Of a stretch of DNA of 64,000 nucleotides, positions 1-11,319 are shown piece after piece. Below the pieces are notes generated by a model. It did no database searches. It was given only the letters and a program-made list of their open reading frames with translations, and was not told the origin of the DNA. The position numbers and the translations under genes were made by a program. Source of the stretch: Clitopilus passeckerianus (Eukaryota; Basidiomycota; Agaricomycetes; Agaricales; Entolomataceae); contig CALYLX010000026.1 in the NCBI GenBank assembly GCA_944990035.1, positions 186,001 to 250,000 of the forward strand, in the 5' to 3' direction. Position 1 is the stretch's first letter. Every line of letters starts with the position of its first letter.

Positions 1-273
1 GGCATGCATTATCGCACTGGGGCCCTGATGGTGTGTAATGATGTATTGCCTTACCATGATCTCGCCATGGTTGAGCAGACAGTTAGGGCGACGAATTTGG
101 GAAGCATCAATCACCCGAACGCTATAAGATCTGTCATCCTCTGAAGGCTGTCGGCAGAACAAAACTCAACGGTTCGCCCTAGCCTCTATCCCAAGAGATT
201 TAACATCGTACGTTAGCTGCTTATCTTTCGCTGCCGACTTTCCCCTCATTCGCACTCTTTCCAGATCGCAAAT
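1..273. promoter_or_regulatory. Upstream region of the first array gene
   Basis: No coding region is seen. The last 25 bases before the start codon contain a pyrimidine stretch followed by CAG and then ATCGCAAATATG. This resembles the pre-ATG sequence of two sister genes (3' TAG or CAG, then ATCGTCAATATG), so the bases before the ATG may be the end of a 5'UTR intron. Inferred from comparison inside the window only. Confidence 0.35.
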
Positions 274-953
274 ATGCCCGACAACCTTACCGTCAAAATC
301 ATCGTTGGTGGTGAAGACCTAAAGGTCGTTCGAGAGAGCGGCTTCAACCTTTGCCTCACTAGGGACGTCAAGTACGGCGGATCGGAGGAGAAAGGAAATG
401 TCGTCTTCTCTATGGTCCCGAACGAGAAACTTGGCCCCAACATGACGCTCAAATGGCAGGAGAAATACCAAGTCTACGAAACGATCAGCTTCGAGGTAAG
501 TAAAAACCTATGCCCTCCGCGTTGACACCACCTCACAAAGAGTGCAACATGTAGGGTGGTGCAAAGGTCGACGTCGGCACCAAAGTCAGCGACATTGAAG
601 GTGGCCAATCTGCAGACTTCGACGAGAACGGCGATTACTACATTTCTGGCACCAGTAAGCCCGGCGCTCCATTCAGCGTTAGAAATGGATGGCAGAATCC
701 CGCACGCATCGGAGTCAACAATTATGACGCCACGACCGGCTCCTACGCCTCCATCTTTATCTCTCCCAAGCTCCCCAAGAACTCGACCAGCGATCTCCTC
801 CCTATCAAGAAGTTCTCTGTCTTCTGGGACCTGAGGTTGGAAACCGATACGATGATTGATCATACTACCACCGATCCGTTCCAGTTCGACCTCACGAGCA
901 CGAGTGAGATTGTCCTCGAGTATAAGGACGCCGCCTGGAGCATTCCGAAGTAG
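274..953 (+). CDS. Unknown-family array gene 1 (206 aa, one intron)
   Basis: The family is not recognised, so no function is assigned. Exon 1 is 274-495 (74 codons); a GT-AG intron at 496-554 leads to exon 2 (555-953), ending TAG. There is no signal peptide or membrane segment, so a cytosolic protein is likely. Blocks shared with the three sister genes are NLCLTRDV near residue 27, GNVVFS near 43, KWQEKYQVY near 62, a GxxFxVxNxW block near 120, YASIFISP near 140, FWD near 163, then TDTM and a tryptophan close to the end. Spaced aromatics and alternating polar and hydrophobic residues suggest a beta-rich fold (inference). Most similar to the fourth gene of the array. The start is supported by the conserved ATCG(T)CAATATG context and equal exon 1 length in the sisters. 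Confidence 0.85.
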
Positions 954-1528
954 AGGACCGTGTCAGGGAGCCTGACCAAATCATCATGGACGAGTGGATA
1001 GTAGTTTCGGACTGATTAGCTTTGAACGTTGTGCTTTGACTTTGTGCCTCTTAGATCAGTGTAATCACTATGTGGTCTTGATCTTATGAGTTTTCACCTT
1101 TGACATTCGATATTGAGTTGAGATGCCTACCGTATCTGACGCAAACCACCATCTCTTGTATTATGGATAACGAAGACCATGATCATGACCTTACTTCTGC
1201 CAGGCAGGGCAACCTCGAGCTCAGCGATTCCGCGAACTGGACTTGTATATCATGAACAAATCACATTCCTATGTGAACTAGTCTACGCCATCTGCACGAA
1301 CCTGGATTTAACCGCTGCTCTTACGCGATGGATGGCCTGTGAGCGCGTGGATACTCAAAGAAGTCCCCTTTTATGAGCCTGCGAACGATCCTGCTGTTTT
1401 AAGAAGGTAAGCGACTCGTGTAAATAATGAAGGATGTACAAGAAGGCTTTCCCATTTAATTTAACGGATTCGCTTTCATCCCTACTATTAACTCTAATCC
1501 GCCTAGTATCTGATTGTAAAGCGACAAT
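954..1528. other. Spacer between array genes 1 and 2
   Basis: Holds the 3' end of gene 1 and the promoter of gene 2. No additional gene, RNA or clear repeat is visible. Gene 2 has only a weak version (GCGACAATATGG) of the pre-ATG sequence seen in its sisters. Confidence 0.4.
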
Positions 1529-2306
1529 ATGGATAGCACTACCCTCAAGGTTGATGTCAGCACAAACGATGTGGAGTCTCTCATGGAAGGAAAACTCAAT
1601 CTCTGCCTCACGAGGGATGTGTTACTTGAGGGAGAGCCAAAAGCGGGGAATGTCGTCTTCTCTTCTGTTCTTTCTAAGGACCTTGGGCCCCATATTACGT
1701 TCCGGTGGAAGGACATCTACCAAGTGTACGGAACGATAGGGTTCAAGGTAAGGATGCAACACTTTCTCACTCGTCACCATGAGATTGAAGACCGTATAGC
1801 ATGGCAAAGCCGCTGAGACGAATTCATTACCAGGCACTAGTACAGGTGGAAATGAAGTAAGGCCACACCTCATTCACCTTCATCTCCCAACTGATTGGCC
1901 TCAAAAGGATGGCGCGATCGTTGAGACGGACGTTGCCGACATCGAGACAGGTCAGGAAGCCACGATGAACGCGAAGGGCGATATCACCATCAGCGGTTCT
2001 ATGTCCCCCGGTACGGCATTTGAAGTCGACAACGAATGGAAGAATCCAGCCCGCGTTGCGGTTAAATTCTTTGATGCTATCGACAAAGTTCAATCTCCTA
2101 CATTTATCTCTGTTGAGTTTCCGTTGCACACGAAGGTCCTCCTGCTCCCAAGTACGAAATATTCGATCTTCTTCGACCCGAACTTGGTTGCTGGTACCAT
2201 GTTTGAAAGTACGGTTGGCGATCCTTTTTCGTTTACAGTTGCGAGCCTGGGGGAGATCACACTCTCGTACACTGATGGGGTTTGGAAACAGGAGGCAGCA
2301 GTATAG
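1529..2306 (+). CDS. Unknown-family array gene 2 (205 aa, one intron)
   Basis: Second member of the array, of unknown function. Exon 1 is 1529-1747 (73 codons). The intron is at the family position but longer than in the sisters (about 160 nt, 1748-1907), and exon 2 is 1908-2306, 399 nt as in genes 1 and 4. Shared blocks: LNLCLTRDV, GNVVFSSV, FRWKDIYQVY, VDNEWKNPA and an FFD in place of FWD; TDTM becomes AGTMF. It is the most diverged copy in the middle: the NNYDA stretch of genes 1 and 4 is FFDAI here. No signal peptide. The reading frame is intact, so it is probably expressed and not a pseudogene. The 3' splice site (CAAAAG) is weak, so the intron end is less certain than in genes 1 and 4. 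Confidence 0.78.
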
Positions 2307-3556
2307 ATCCGATTCTCTAGATTAAAGCGTTCGTCACGGTAGCCATTATACGTAGACTCAGCGAGGGAAATCGAAATTCTGTCACATCGGTCGTTCCGAA
2401 GCTTGAGCTTAGGCTCAATGGTCAGGTTTCGGCCGCCGTTCCGGAAAATACTGCAAGTAGCTCGAATTCGGCCGGATTGATGTCAATCATTTGTTGGACG
2501 GGAGACTCCGGCCGATAACGGATTTCGTTCTGATTATGTAACCTTACGGCTTCCGTTTCGACCGCCACTGCCTGCTTGCTCTGGAATTCTATAATGGACG
2601 TTATCTGCAATTCCTGGTTTAAGAGCTCATGAGTATATCGAGGGACCATGGATTCATCTTATTTCTAAAGCTCGATCTGTCATTCCCTTCCACTCACCTT
2701 CGAGTTCAAGTTCATTCCCGCCTCGTTCCTCGTCCAAGACACACACACTGCAGTACACTTGTGTACGGCCTAAATAATCCCTTGAAGTACTGCTCATGAG
2801 CTCTATCAACCTGTAAACACAGTATATTACCTGACTGACGAATTTGGTCAGCTTGCGGAGGCTGTGGCCAACAATGCGATCCGTTCTTGGTCCCCGCGTT
2901 CGATCTTGACCTATTCCTCGGCTTTCTAGAAGCTAAGCTTCCCCACCTGAGCTGAGATGAAGATGCGTACCATACTTGCTTGTCCGAACAGATCACGACC
3001 TCACGTTGTACTTCTTAGCTTTTCAAATCATACGCGAGGACAACGAGGATGCCCATTGAGGTGGGGCTAACTCCTTTGAACGCTGTTGTACGCCCCTTCA
3101 AGCTCCATATTCGATGCTTTTGAGCCTGTATTTGTGCGCAGTAGGTGGCCCCTAGTTAATCGCAATCTAGGCAATTTCAGTTAACAGAGCAACGTCCATC
3201 TCGGCTGCTTCCAGGTATGGCACCATTCAAGAAACAGGGGCACATGCCATAAGCTCCGCACGTTGATAGAAGGGAACGCACCTCGACCAACCCAAACGGG
3301 GCCTAACAAATGACAACCATTCATAGGAAGCACACTGGCGAGTTCATTTATAGGGGTAATTGTACGAGCAATGGAATAGATAAATTCGATCGCAGGTACC
3401 TACGCTATAAAATGGACCATTTGAAAATTCAAAGCTTAACCTTTCTCAATTTGTCTAGTCTATATAACACTCATCCGCGAATACGGTATGGTGATACTAT
3501 CTCATATCCAATTGACATTTTGCTCTGACCCTTTTCACGCTTCACAGATCGTCAAT
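2307..3556. other. 1.25 kb spacer between array genes 2 and 3
   Basis: No gene recognised on either strand. A short open frame at 3310-3528 lacks any family feature. The region close to 3557 carries CACAG then ATCGTCAATATG, the pre-ATG element shared with genes 1 and 4. Confidence 0.4.
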
Positions 3557-4250
3557 ATGTCCAACCCTCTTCGCGTCAAAGTCAATATCGCTGACGATGA
3601 CTTGGTGATTCTCCGAGAGGGCGGCTTCAATCTCTGCCTCAGTAGGGATGCTCAGTTCGAAGGAATGCTTGTACCAGGCAACGTTGTCTTCGCTTCTGTC
3701 CCCTCTAAGCGCCTCGCCCCACACGTGTCGGTCCAGTGGAAGGATGAATACCAAGTCTACGAGACGCAACATTTTGCTGTAAGCACGCGGCACGCCGTTA
3801 TTCTCTTACTGTCATCATGTTACCTAGAGAGACACCGTATAGGCTGGCCAAGTTGTCACTATTGCCACTGAGGTGCGAGACATCATTGGAGACCAGGAAG
3901 CTACTTTCGACGAAAATGGTGCGGTCAAAATCTCCGGCGGATATCAGCCTGGAGCCGCCTTTCGAGTCGACAACGAATGGAAGGATGGAGTCTACATCGG
4001 GGTCAGCAACTACAACGTCGGTACCGACAATTATTCTTCTTTCTTTGTCTCACCTGAGGTGAAGAAACCGTCCATATTCAGCATCCTTCCGATGCATCTA
4101 TATGCAGTATTCTGGGACATGAAACTGACGACCGACACTATGTTCGACCCCGCTTCCGTCGATCGCTTTGCGTTCGCACTCATGCCAGGCTCGACGGAGG
4201 CCACACTCACATACGAGGACGGAAGATGGGCCCTTACGCCCTCGCAATGA
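3557..4250 (+). CDS. Unknown-family array gene 3 (209 aa, one intron)
   Basis: Third member of the array. Exon 1 is 3557-3778 (74 codons), intron 3779-3842, exon 2 3843-4250. Exon 2 is 9 nt longer than in the sisters, the extra residues lying towards the C-terminus. Conserved blocks: FNLCLSRDA, GNVVFASV, QWKDEYQVYET, FRVDNEWKDG, VSNYNVGT, FFVSPEV, FWDMKLTTDTMFD and a final YEDGRW. No signal peptide or membrane segment. The start is chosen because it restores the 74-codon first exon and sits in the shared ATCGTCAATATG context; an in-frame extension upstream is possible but has no counterpart in the sisters. Function unknown. Confidence 0.82.
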
Positions 4251-5089
4251 TTCATTCTGTTTTCATGATTCCAATTGTAGTCTATGCTGTCGGATGATAT
4301 TCCCTTCTACCACCACATGTTGAATATATCTTGATGCTGAGTGCTGAACCGTGACAGCATCTTGATGTCTGGAAGTTTTCGAAATTTCAGCGGATTCGGT
4401 GGGCCGGTGGCTTCTTCTAAACCTGGTATATTACTCCTCAAATGCTCCAAATCACGGTCAGGTGATAGAACTCTTGCGCTGACATGACTCGCGGGTTCGC
4501 ATCGAGTTTAGCATATTCAAGAGCAGTTTCCGCTGCTTAGGTAGATTGAATTGTTGTCAATGCTGCTACCGATCAGGTTAGGGCTCGTCCATAAGGGTCA
4601 AGATAAGGAGGAGCGAGATTGCCTGTTGTAACGACGAATTGATCGCCTCACACCTGCAAGATAGGTTTGGACATATGAAGATAGCTGGAAATATGTGCAT
4701 TTCGACGAAAGGCTATGTTGTCAGTGGGGTCCATTGCGCATATGCTTCTAAACACGCTAAAGAATCGGCTCCGATTGAGTTCGTGTCACAGAACATGAGG
4801 TTCATCTCGATTACCCCAAGGTCGAAATGGGGTACGGCTTTTTGTCAGGTGCTCGTAGACTTACACTGGAGCCCGAATTGGCGAAAGGCCTGGGTAATGT
4901 TACAAAAATGAGAAGGCCTGATTACAGAAAAGCTAGAAGAGCCACCGTGCTCCAACTTCCAAGGCTACTCGACAGAACGCTCCCCACAACCTCACACTCG
5001 TCTCAAGCCTACACAAGCTTAGCATTGTATACTCTCTACTCGTCTTTTGCGGTCTCCTCGCTGATTCATACTCTTTCTAGATCGTCAAT
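4251..5089. other. Spacer between array genes 3 and 4
   Basis: No gene recognised. The last 25 bases read ACTCTTTCTAG then ATCGTCAATATG, nearly identical to the end of the region before gene 1, which suggests a shared 5'UTR splice acceptor or core promoter element. Confidence 0.4.
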
Positions 5090-5763
5090 ATGGCCGATAC
5101 TCTTACCCTCAACGTCATCATCGATTATTCAGACTTAAAGGCGCTTCAAGACGGCGGTTATAATCTTTGCTTCATCAGGGACGTCACATATGGCGGCGTA
5201 GAAAAGAAAGGAAATGTCGTCTTTTCCATTGTGCCAACCCGGAATCTCGCCCACGATATCTCGCTCAAGTGGCAGGAGAAGTACCAAGTTTACGGAGCTA
5301 GCAGGTTCGAGGTGAGAACACATACATTCAGTCGCCGATACTCCTTCGCTAACAACTCATGTAGGGAGGCGCGAGTGTCACGGTCGACACCCAAATCGCC
5401 GACATTGAAGGAGGACAGCAAGCCGACATTGATCCTAGCGGACAGGTTAATGTCTCTGGCGCTGGACAACCCGGAGCCTCCTTCACCGTTAGGAACGAAT
5501 GGCAGGACTCGGCCTACATCGGTGTCAACAACTACGATGCCAGCACTGGCTCTTACGCCTCCATCTTCATCTCTCCTGAGCTCCCCCTGAACTCAACCAG
5601 TGATTTCCTCCCTATCAAGAAGTTCTCCGCCTTCTGGGACCGCGGTTCAACGACTGGCAAGATGATCCATCGTTTCGGCTACCCCCCGTTCGAATTCGAC
5701 CTGACCGACTCTAATGAGCTTACGCTCCAGTATGCGCAGGGTATCTGGGGGATTCTCAATTAG
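5090..5763 (+). CDS. Unknown-family array gene 4 (206 aa, one intron)
   Basis: Fourth member of the array. Exon 1 is 5090-5311 (74 codons), intron 5312-5364 (GTGAG to GTAG), exon 2 5365-5763. It matches gene 1 closely, including YNLCFIRDV, KKGNVVFSIV, KWQEKYQVY, the DIEGGQ(A/S)AD block, NNYDA(S/T)TGSYASIFISP and LPIKKFS(A/V)FWD. It departs from the others just after FWD, where TDTM is replaced by GKMIH. No signal peptide, so a cytosolic, probably beta-rich protein is inferred. The identical intron position and exon sizes in all four genes show they arose by local gene duplication. Function unknown. Confidence 0.85.
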
Positions 5764-6167
5764 ATTTAACATCAGGCCTGCATAGTCCAACCAGCCATTA
5801 GGTAGGTACACATTTTTTGTTCTAAAATTTTGTATTTGTATTTCGCGAAACAATATCGTTACAATGTGAGCTTTCGAGTCTTGAGTGTCACGAGGACTGT
5901 GGAAACGACATCGACAATGCCTGGCTAACGAGTCGCGATGTCCTGTTGTTGTAGGCGACGGTTCAACGAGTTAAATGACGCAAACCTCAGTAACCCGGCA
6001 GGCAACCATACTCTACTGGCCCTGCTAGGTTTGAATCTCGCCCTGGCTGGTCGTGCAATGGCCACAATACAATCTCAAATTCTGACACTGGTTTGTTCCC
6101 TGACGGATGCATGCAGTGGAATATTCGAAAGGGTAGAAACCAAATTGTTATTGAGGTGGGAACTCCA
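5764..6167. other. Convergent spacer
   Basis: Lies between the 3' end of array gene 4 (plus) and the 3' end of the first P450 (minus). AT-rich stretches near 5810-5860 could serve polyadenylation. No gene seen. Confidence 0.35.
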
Positions 6168-8305
6168 TCATTTATGGTCAGGCGTTGCACGTTTACGGAC
6201 TAGGATAGTAGCAGCGGGGTCAGGAACAGCACTTGCATTAAACCACAAATTCTTGAAAGGGGGCGCATCTGGATCCAGCGTGATATCGTAGTTCATCAAC
6301 AAGTGAGCAAGGAATGCCTTGATTTCATTCACCGCGAAGAACCTTCCTGGGCTAATAGGTAATACTCGTGAGTTTGAGGAACGGATACAAGGTGTAAGAA
6401 ACTTACCACGCATGGCGGCCGTGACCAAAGACAATATAATCCGTACCGAGAGTTACCATAGAATGTTTATTGAACTCGTCCGTTTTCTCGCCCTTCTTCA
6501 AGAATCGGTATCCATCAAAAGCATTGGGATCGCTGTAGAGGTTCTAAAATTGGAACACTTAGATCGACCTGGATCGAGGAATAGCAGTAAACCAACCTCG
6601 TCTGCATGCATCGCACTACTAGCCACTGAGACATAAGCGCCTTTCGGAATGACTAGACCGTCGGAGAATTGGAAGTCCTTGAGGATCTTGCGCTGCATTG
6701 ACACTGGGACGTCATCAGTTATGTGAGCTTTGGGAGAAGCACGCAAACAACGACTTACGGGCTGCGATGCCTCCCAGTCGCTGGGACTCCTTGATGAAAC
6801 TATCGACCTTGACAAGCTTGAGCATGGAAGTCTTGGTCAATCCTTCGGTGCTTGCCACAGCTTCGACTTCTTCGCGTAAGTCACCGATGTACTCAGGGCG
6901 CTTGGCAAGGTCGAAGAGCACTTGAGTGAAAGTCTAGATGGGAGATCGTTGATTAGAGACGAAATCAGAGTGGTCACTATACATACGCACCATGGATGTG
7001 GTATGTATAGCGGCAAAATTGACCGCAAGGACCCGAAGCGCTAGACTACGGGGCTCCCTATGGGGTCCTTCTGCGATCTCTAGGAGCCAGCTAATCAGGT
7101 CGTTCTAAAAAACGAATAGGATAAGCCACTTTTCAGCAAGCCTAGCTGATGTACACATACTGGCCGGTTTTCCCATTCCAAACCGTATTTCGCATCGTTA
7201 TCGAGTCGCTCTTGTATAATAGGCCCGAGATGCTTCAGTCCTTTATCGATACTTTTCGAAACATTCGTCAAGCATCGACCAGCAATACTGAGGCCTTGTG
7301 TCAGTCAAACGGCGGGAGAATGTAGAAGATCAAAACTTACGGGCGGAGGAACCAAGGGAAGAGAGCAATCCTGTTGCCGGTTCTGATCAACTGGGAGGTG
7401 AAGTCAATGTTGAGCCTCCGATAATCTTCGTTGCGACCTTGATGGGTTGGGAAATGTATGAGGCCAGAAGATTCTAGATAGACGCCTGCAGACGACTTAC
7501 AGAGGGGCAGGCCAACAAATAGCCGATTGCTGGTTCTACATGTGATTTCCATGATTGCTGGGAGAGCGCGTATTTTGGACCATTCTGGGGGGAAATGAAC
7601 TCCAAGCTTGTTCGTGGAGGTCGGTAATGGCTTACCTTCTGTAGCCGGAATGTGCTCGGCAAAGGCCACCGATATTTCATCCTGGATATCCTGAAAACGA
7701 ATGGCTATGTTCCGAGTGAGAGGTGTCCGGACAGTGGACACATGATATGGATCAACAGCGACTTCTTTGCCAAGCGTGTACTTGATCTGGATCGACTTGA
7801 AACGGGAGCAATGTCTCAACAATTGTTTGGGGTAGACGCGGGGATGGAAATACATACCTCGTTGAAGGCTTCGCGAATGGAAACCACTTCGTCAGTGGCC
7901 TTTCTGAGCTCGTCGACCCTATCGCGACCACTTATAACAACGACCCATCTGGTCATCAGAGGTACTTTGAAAGCATTTCCACCATACTGAAAGGAGTCGA
8001 GTCAACTGGAGGTTTCAAAGCGTCGTTCAAAGTTGATCCTCACTTGCTCATAACCTTCCTGGATCATCGCGCGGGCTTCCTTGACATATCTCAGGGCTCC
8101 CAAGTACGATGAAAAGATGCCAGACGGCCCTACAGCTGGGATATGTCGCAGCTGTAGCAATACGTTACCAGAGGTCTATTGATGTTTAAGGGGAACCCAC
8201 CTTGTATCGAGCATCCCAGGCCCGGTACAGGTAAACGCCTGCATAAAGCGTACCCGCACCAATTGCAAGCGCTGGTAACACAGAATTAGGGCGTTCAAAA
8301 TCCAT
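6168..8305 (-). CDS. Cytochrome P450 monooxygenase, copy 1
   Basis: Heme-thiolate monooxygenase of the basidiomycete ent-kaurene-oxidase-like type; substrate unknown. The start at 8305 opens MDFERPNSVLP with a short hydrophobic N-terminal anchor, predicting the ER membrane. Spliced exons give LRHIPAVGPSG, WVVVISGRDRVDELRK and TRNIAIRFQD in the N-terminal half, the I-helix NFAAIHTTSM, the ExxR motif as FIKESQR, and the heme loop FGHGRHACPGRFFA. The heme cysteine codon is split TG/C by a 55 nt intron (6352-6406). The C-terminus is RKRATPDHK. Around ten short introns, frame intact. It is the first and most diverged of three same-strand P450s and lies outside the duplication that links the other two. 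Confidence 0.9.
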
Positions 8306-8859
8306 GGTTTGCTGGGGAAGACAGCAGAGCTCTGGTGGCCTTTATGAGGAGACCCGTTGGAGCAGGTGGAAGAAGTTCTTGATGGTCCCATGACAGACTA
8401 TAACTGTGGCCGACGTCGCATTTGACACTATCACATATTAGTGAGCTAGGGTTTCGGGCACCGATGGCTTGATATTTTTAAATCGTCATGCTGGTCCGGA
8501 TAGGGTTTACGATGCGTATAACTCGGTTTTCGAGGCGCTTGGGCCACCTTACGACTGGCAGGTAATTCTTTGGGTATTTGGCTTCAATTTCGGGAGGTTA
8601 TTGGTCAAGTTCAAGGTCAAGTCAAGTCTTGCAGAAGTAGAGGTTTCTTTGGATCGTTGCCGATTGAAAGCAAATTCGTATTCAATTTGCTGGAAGCGAG
8701 AAAGAACCAGGACTGAGCCTAGCCGAAGGGCGGCAGGCTTCCGACAAACAGGAGCAAATAACGCGTGTCCCAAAATGGAACCTTGACAGACGCGGTTTTG
8801 TGTGAGCAAATGAAGTGCATTGTACGGTACAATGTGGGTCAAATACAGGCCCTAACTAG
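8306..8859. other. Spacer carrying the left end of the duplication
   Basis: Promoter of P450 copy 1 and 3' flank of copy 2. From about 8540 the sequence is repeated near 11840: the ACGACTGGCAGGTAATTC region here parallels ACGATTGTCAAATAATTC there, and the stretch with GCCGATTGAAAGC occurs in both. No coding region is supported. Confidence 0.45.
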
Positions 8860-10987
8860 CTAACTGAACTGAATCCTCCTTTTACGAATCATGAGAGTCG
8901 CTGCAGGATCTGGAAGTGCACTGGAATTGAACCAAAGGTTTTTGAACGGTTGTGCATCGGGATCAAGCATTATGTCGTAATTCAACAAGATGTGGACAAG
9001 AAATGCTTTGATCTCGTTCGCGGCGAAGAATCGTCCGGGACTGGGTTTGCATAGAGTTAGCAAGAACAAGTACTGGCGGCAAGATGAATAATACCAAGCA
9101 TGACGTCCGGAACCAAAGACCATGTAATTTGTTGTGAGGGCCACCATGGAATGCTTGTTGAACTGGTCAGTCTTCTCCCCCATTCTTCGGAATCTATAGC
9201 CGTCAAAAGTGTGAGGATCGCTGTAATGCTCCTATCATAACTGGGTTTAGAAAACACTGTGAGAAGCAACACCGTGAAGACTCACCTCATCTAGCTGCAT
9301 TTCAATGTTCGGCACGGAAATGAAAGTTCCTTTCGGAATAGTAAGACCATCCGAAAAGGTGAAATCCTTGAGCATGACTCGTTGAAATGAGACTGCGAAA
9401 CAGGTGTTAGCACCCGATTCTCTGTTAAACAGGGCTCCTGCGTACGAGCCATTGTCCCTCCAATACGTTGAGATTCCTTGATGAAACTATCGACTTTCAC
9501 TAGTTTGAGAAGTGAAAGCTTTGTTAGCCCTTCAGCTTGAATAACAGCTTCGATCTCTTCGCGCAGCTCTGGGATGTATTCAGGGTGCTTAGCCAGGTCG
9601 AAGAGTATTTGCGTGAACGTCTGCAACAGCAGTTAACCTTAGGTTCGTCAACGCTTGAAGGATGAGATGCTCACCATAGAGGTCGTATGAATAGCGGCGA
9701 AATTGACAGTGAGGACCCGAAGGGCCAAGTCCCTAATTTCCTTGTTATGCTCCTCGGCCGTGTCCAATAGCCAGCTAATCAGATCATTCTGTACGGAAAG
9801 AGGGTTATGAGCTGATTCAACAACAGCCGGATTTAAGTGACATACGGGTCGTCCTTCCCATTTTGGCCCATACTTCGCGTCTTTGTCGAGACGTTCTTGT
9901 ATCATGGGGCCAAGGTGCCTCATACCCTGCTCAATGCTCGAGGAAATGTTTGCCATGTATCGGGCAACGAATCTAACGTCATAATCTCTGAGTTGCGTAG
10001 GTATTGAGGAGATGAAGCGGGGAGGACTTACGGGCGAAGGAATTCTGGAAATAGACTTAAGATGCTACCGTTTTTGACCACATCCATCGTGAAATCGATG
10101 TTCAGCTTCCTGTAGTCCTCATCTCGGCCTATGTGATATATGAGTTCGGTGAAGCCTGCTGAGTTATAGCCGAGTTACGAACACAGTGGCAAGCCGACAA
10201 AGAATCGATTGCTGGTTCGGCATGTGATATCCGTAAGTGAAGAAAGGACGGTGATCCTTGACCATTCTAAACGATAGATTGTCAGAGGTTGACAAGGAAA
10301 TTGACGGCAACTCCTACCCTCGGTCACAGGAATACTCTCAGAGAACCCGACCGCAATTTCGTCTATGACGTCTTGGAATCGAATAGCAATGTTACGAGTG
10401 AGCGGGGTGCGAATAGTCGTGATATGATATGGATCATGGGCGATTTCGTAACCCAGTGTGTGTTGGACTTGCAAAACCTAGCTCGATTGAATATTCGTGC
10501 CTAATTGCCCCAGAAGTTAGATTTCTCACCTCGTTGACAGCATCCAGGATTGAGACCTCTTCGTCCGGAGCCTTTCGTAGCTCGTCCAGTCGGTCTCGCC
10601 CACTGATGACAACCACCCACTTGGTCATCATCGGTATTTTGAAAGCATTTCCTCGATACTAATGTCGATGGTTAGACTCACGGGAACATAAATATGGGTC
10701 TATATTCACCTTTGCGTAACCTTCCTGAAGCACTCCTGGGGCATTCTTGAAGACCTGTACAGCGCCGAGATATGACGTGAAGAAGCCAGACGGGCCAACG
10801 CTAGGTATATGTCTCAGCTAGATTATGAGGCTTAGGTCACTCCTGTAACATCTCACGAGAGGAAAGGATATACTTTATATCGAGTAGCGAGAGCTTCGTA
10901 GAGGCGCGTACCGACGTAGACCACGCTGGCACCTAGAAGGAGAGCTCGTAGTGAGGACGAGGACGAGGTACCGACATTGATATCCAT
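8860..10987 (-). CDS. Cytochrome P450 monooxygenase, copy 2
   Basis: ER-anchored heme-thiolate monooxygenase of about 500 residues, substrate unknown. The start at 10987 (MDINVGTSSS) is preferred over an ATG three bases upstream because it is the one conserved in copy 3. Visible in order: a short hydrophobic anchor, LRHIPSVGPSGFFTSY, WVVVISGRDRLDELRK, HDPYHITTIRTPLTRN, CRTSNRFFVGLPLCR, I-helix NFAAIHTTSM, ExxR as FIKESQR, and heme loop FGSGRHACPGRFFA. The cysteine codon is split TG/T by a 54 nt intron at 9041-9094. Ends RKRRIQFS with TAG. All exons join in frame. It is one half of a tandem duplication and much closer to copy 3 than to copy 1. Confidence 0.9.
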
Positions 10988-11319
10988 CATTGGAAGAGGA
11001 AAACGCCACAAGCGTCAGGACGCCATTGCTCTTTAAAAGCAAGGCCTATTTCTTCTTTGGGCAATATTAGAAGCTTGCCTTGATGTTGAGTCATGATAAA
11101 CATATAGCATGGCTAGTGGGTGGTATGCGAAGGCGACACGAGCATATGACCCGCTCGCGTACCTCAATGTTGAGTTGTTGCAAATTCGGACCGAAGCCTG
11201 AGGGGCTGAAGCCTAATCGTCGGTCAAAAGATCTGATCAAAAAAGAAGTATGTGCATTCTGCTGTATTGTGAAGCAGTGACCAACAAATGATGAAGATAA
11301 CGAATCATGGAAAACTGTT
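10988..11319. promoter_or_regulatory. Promoter region of P450 copy 2
   Basis: About 330 nt with no gene, repeated upstream of P450 copy 3 (14303-14642). Both copies keep a CATATGACxCG segment and a run resembling GGTCAAAGATCT. The two P450s therefore started with the same upstream sequence, bounded by VPS28-derived DNA. Confidence 0.45.
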
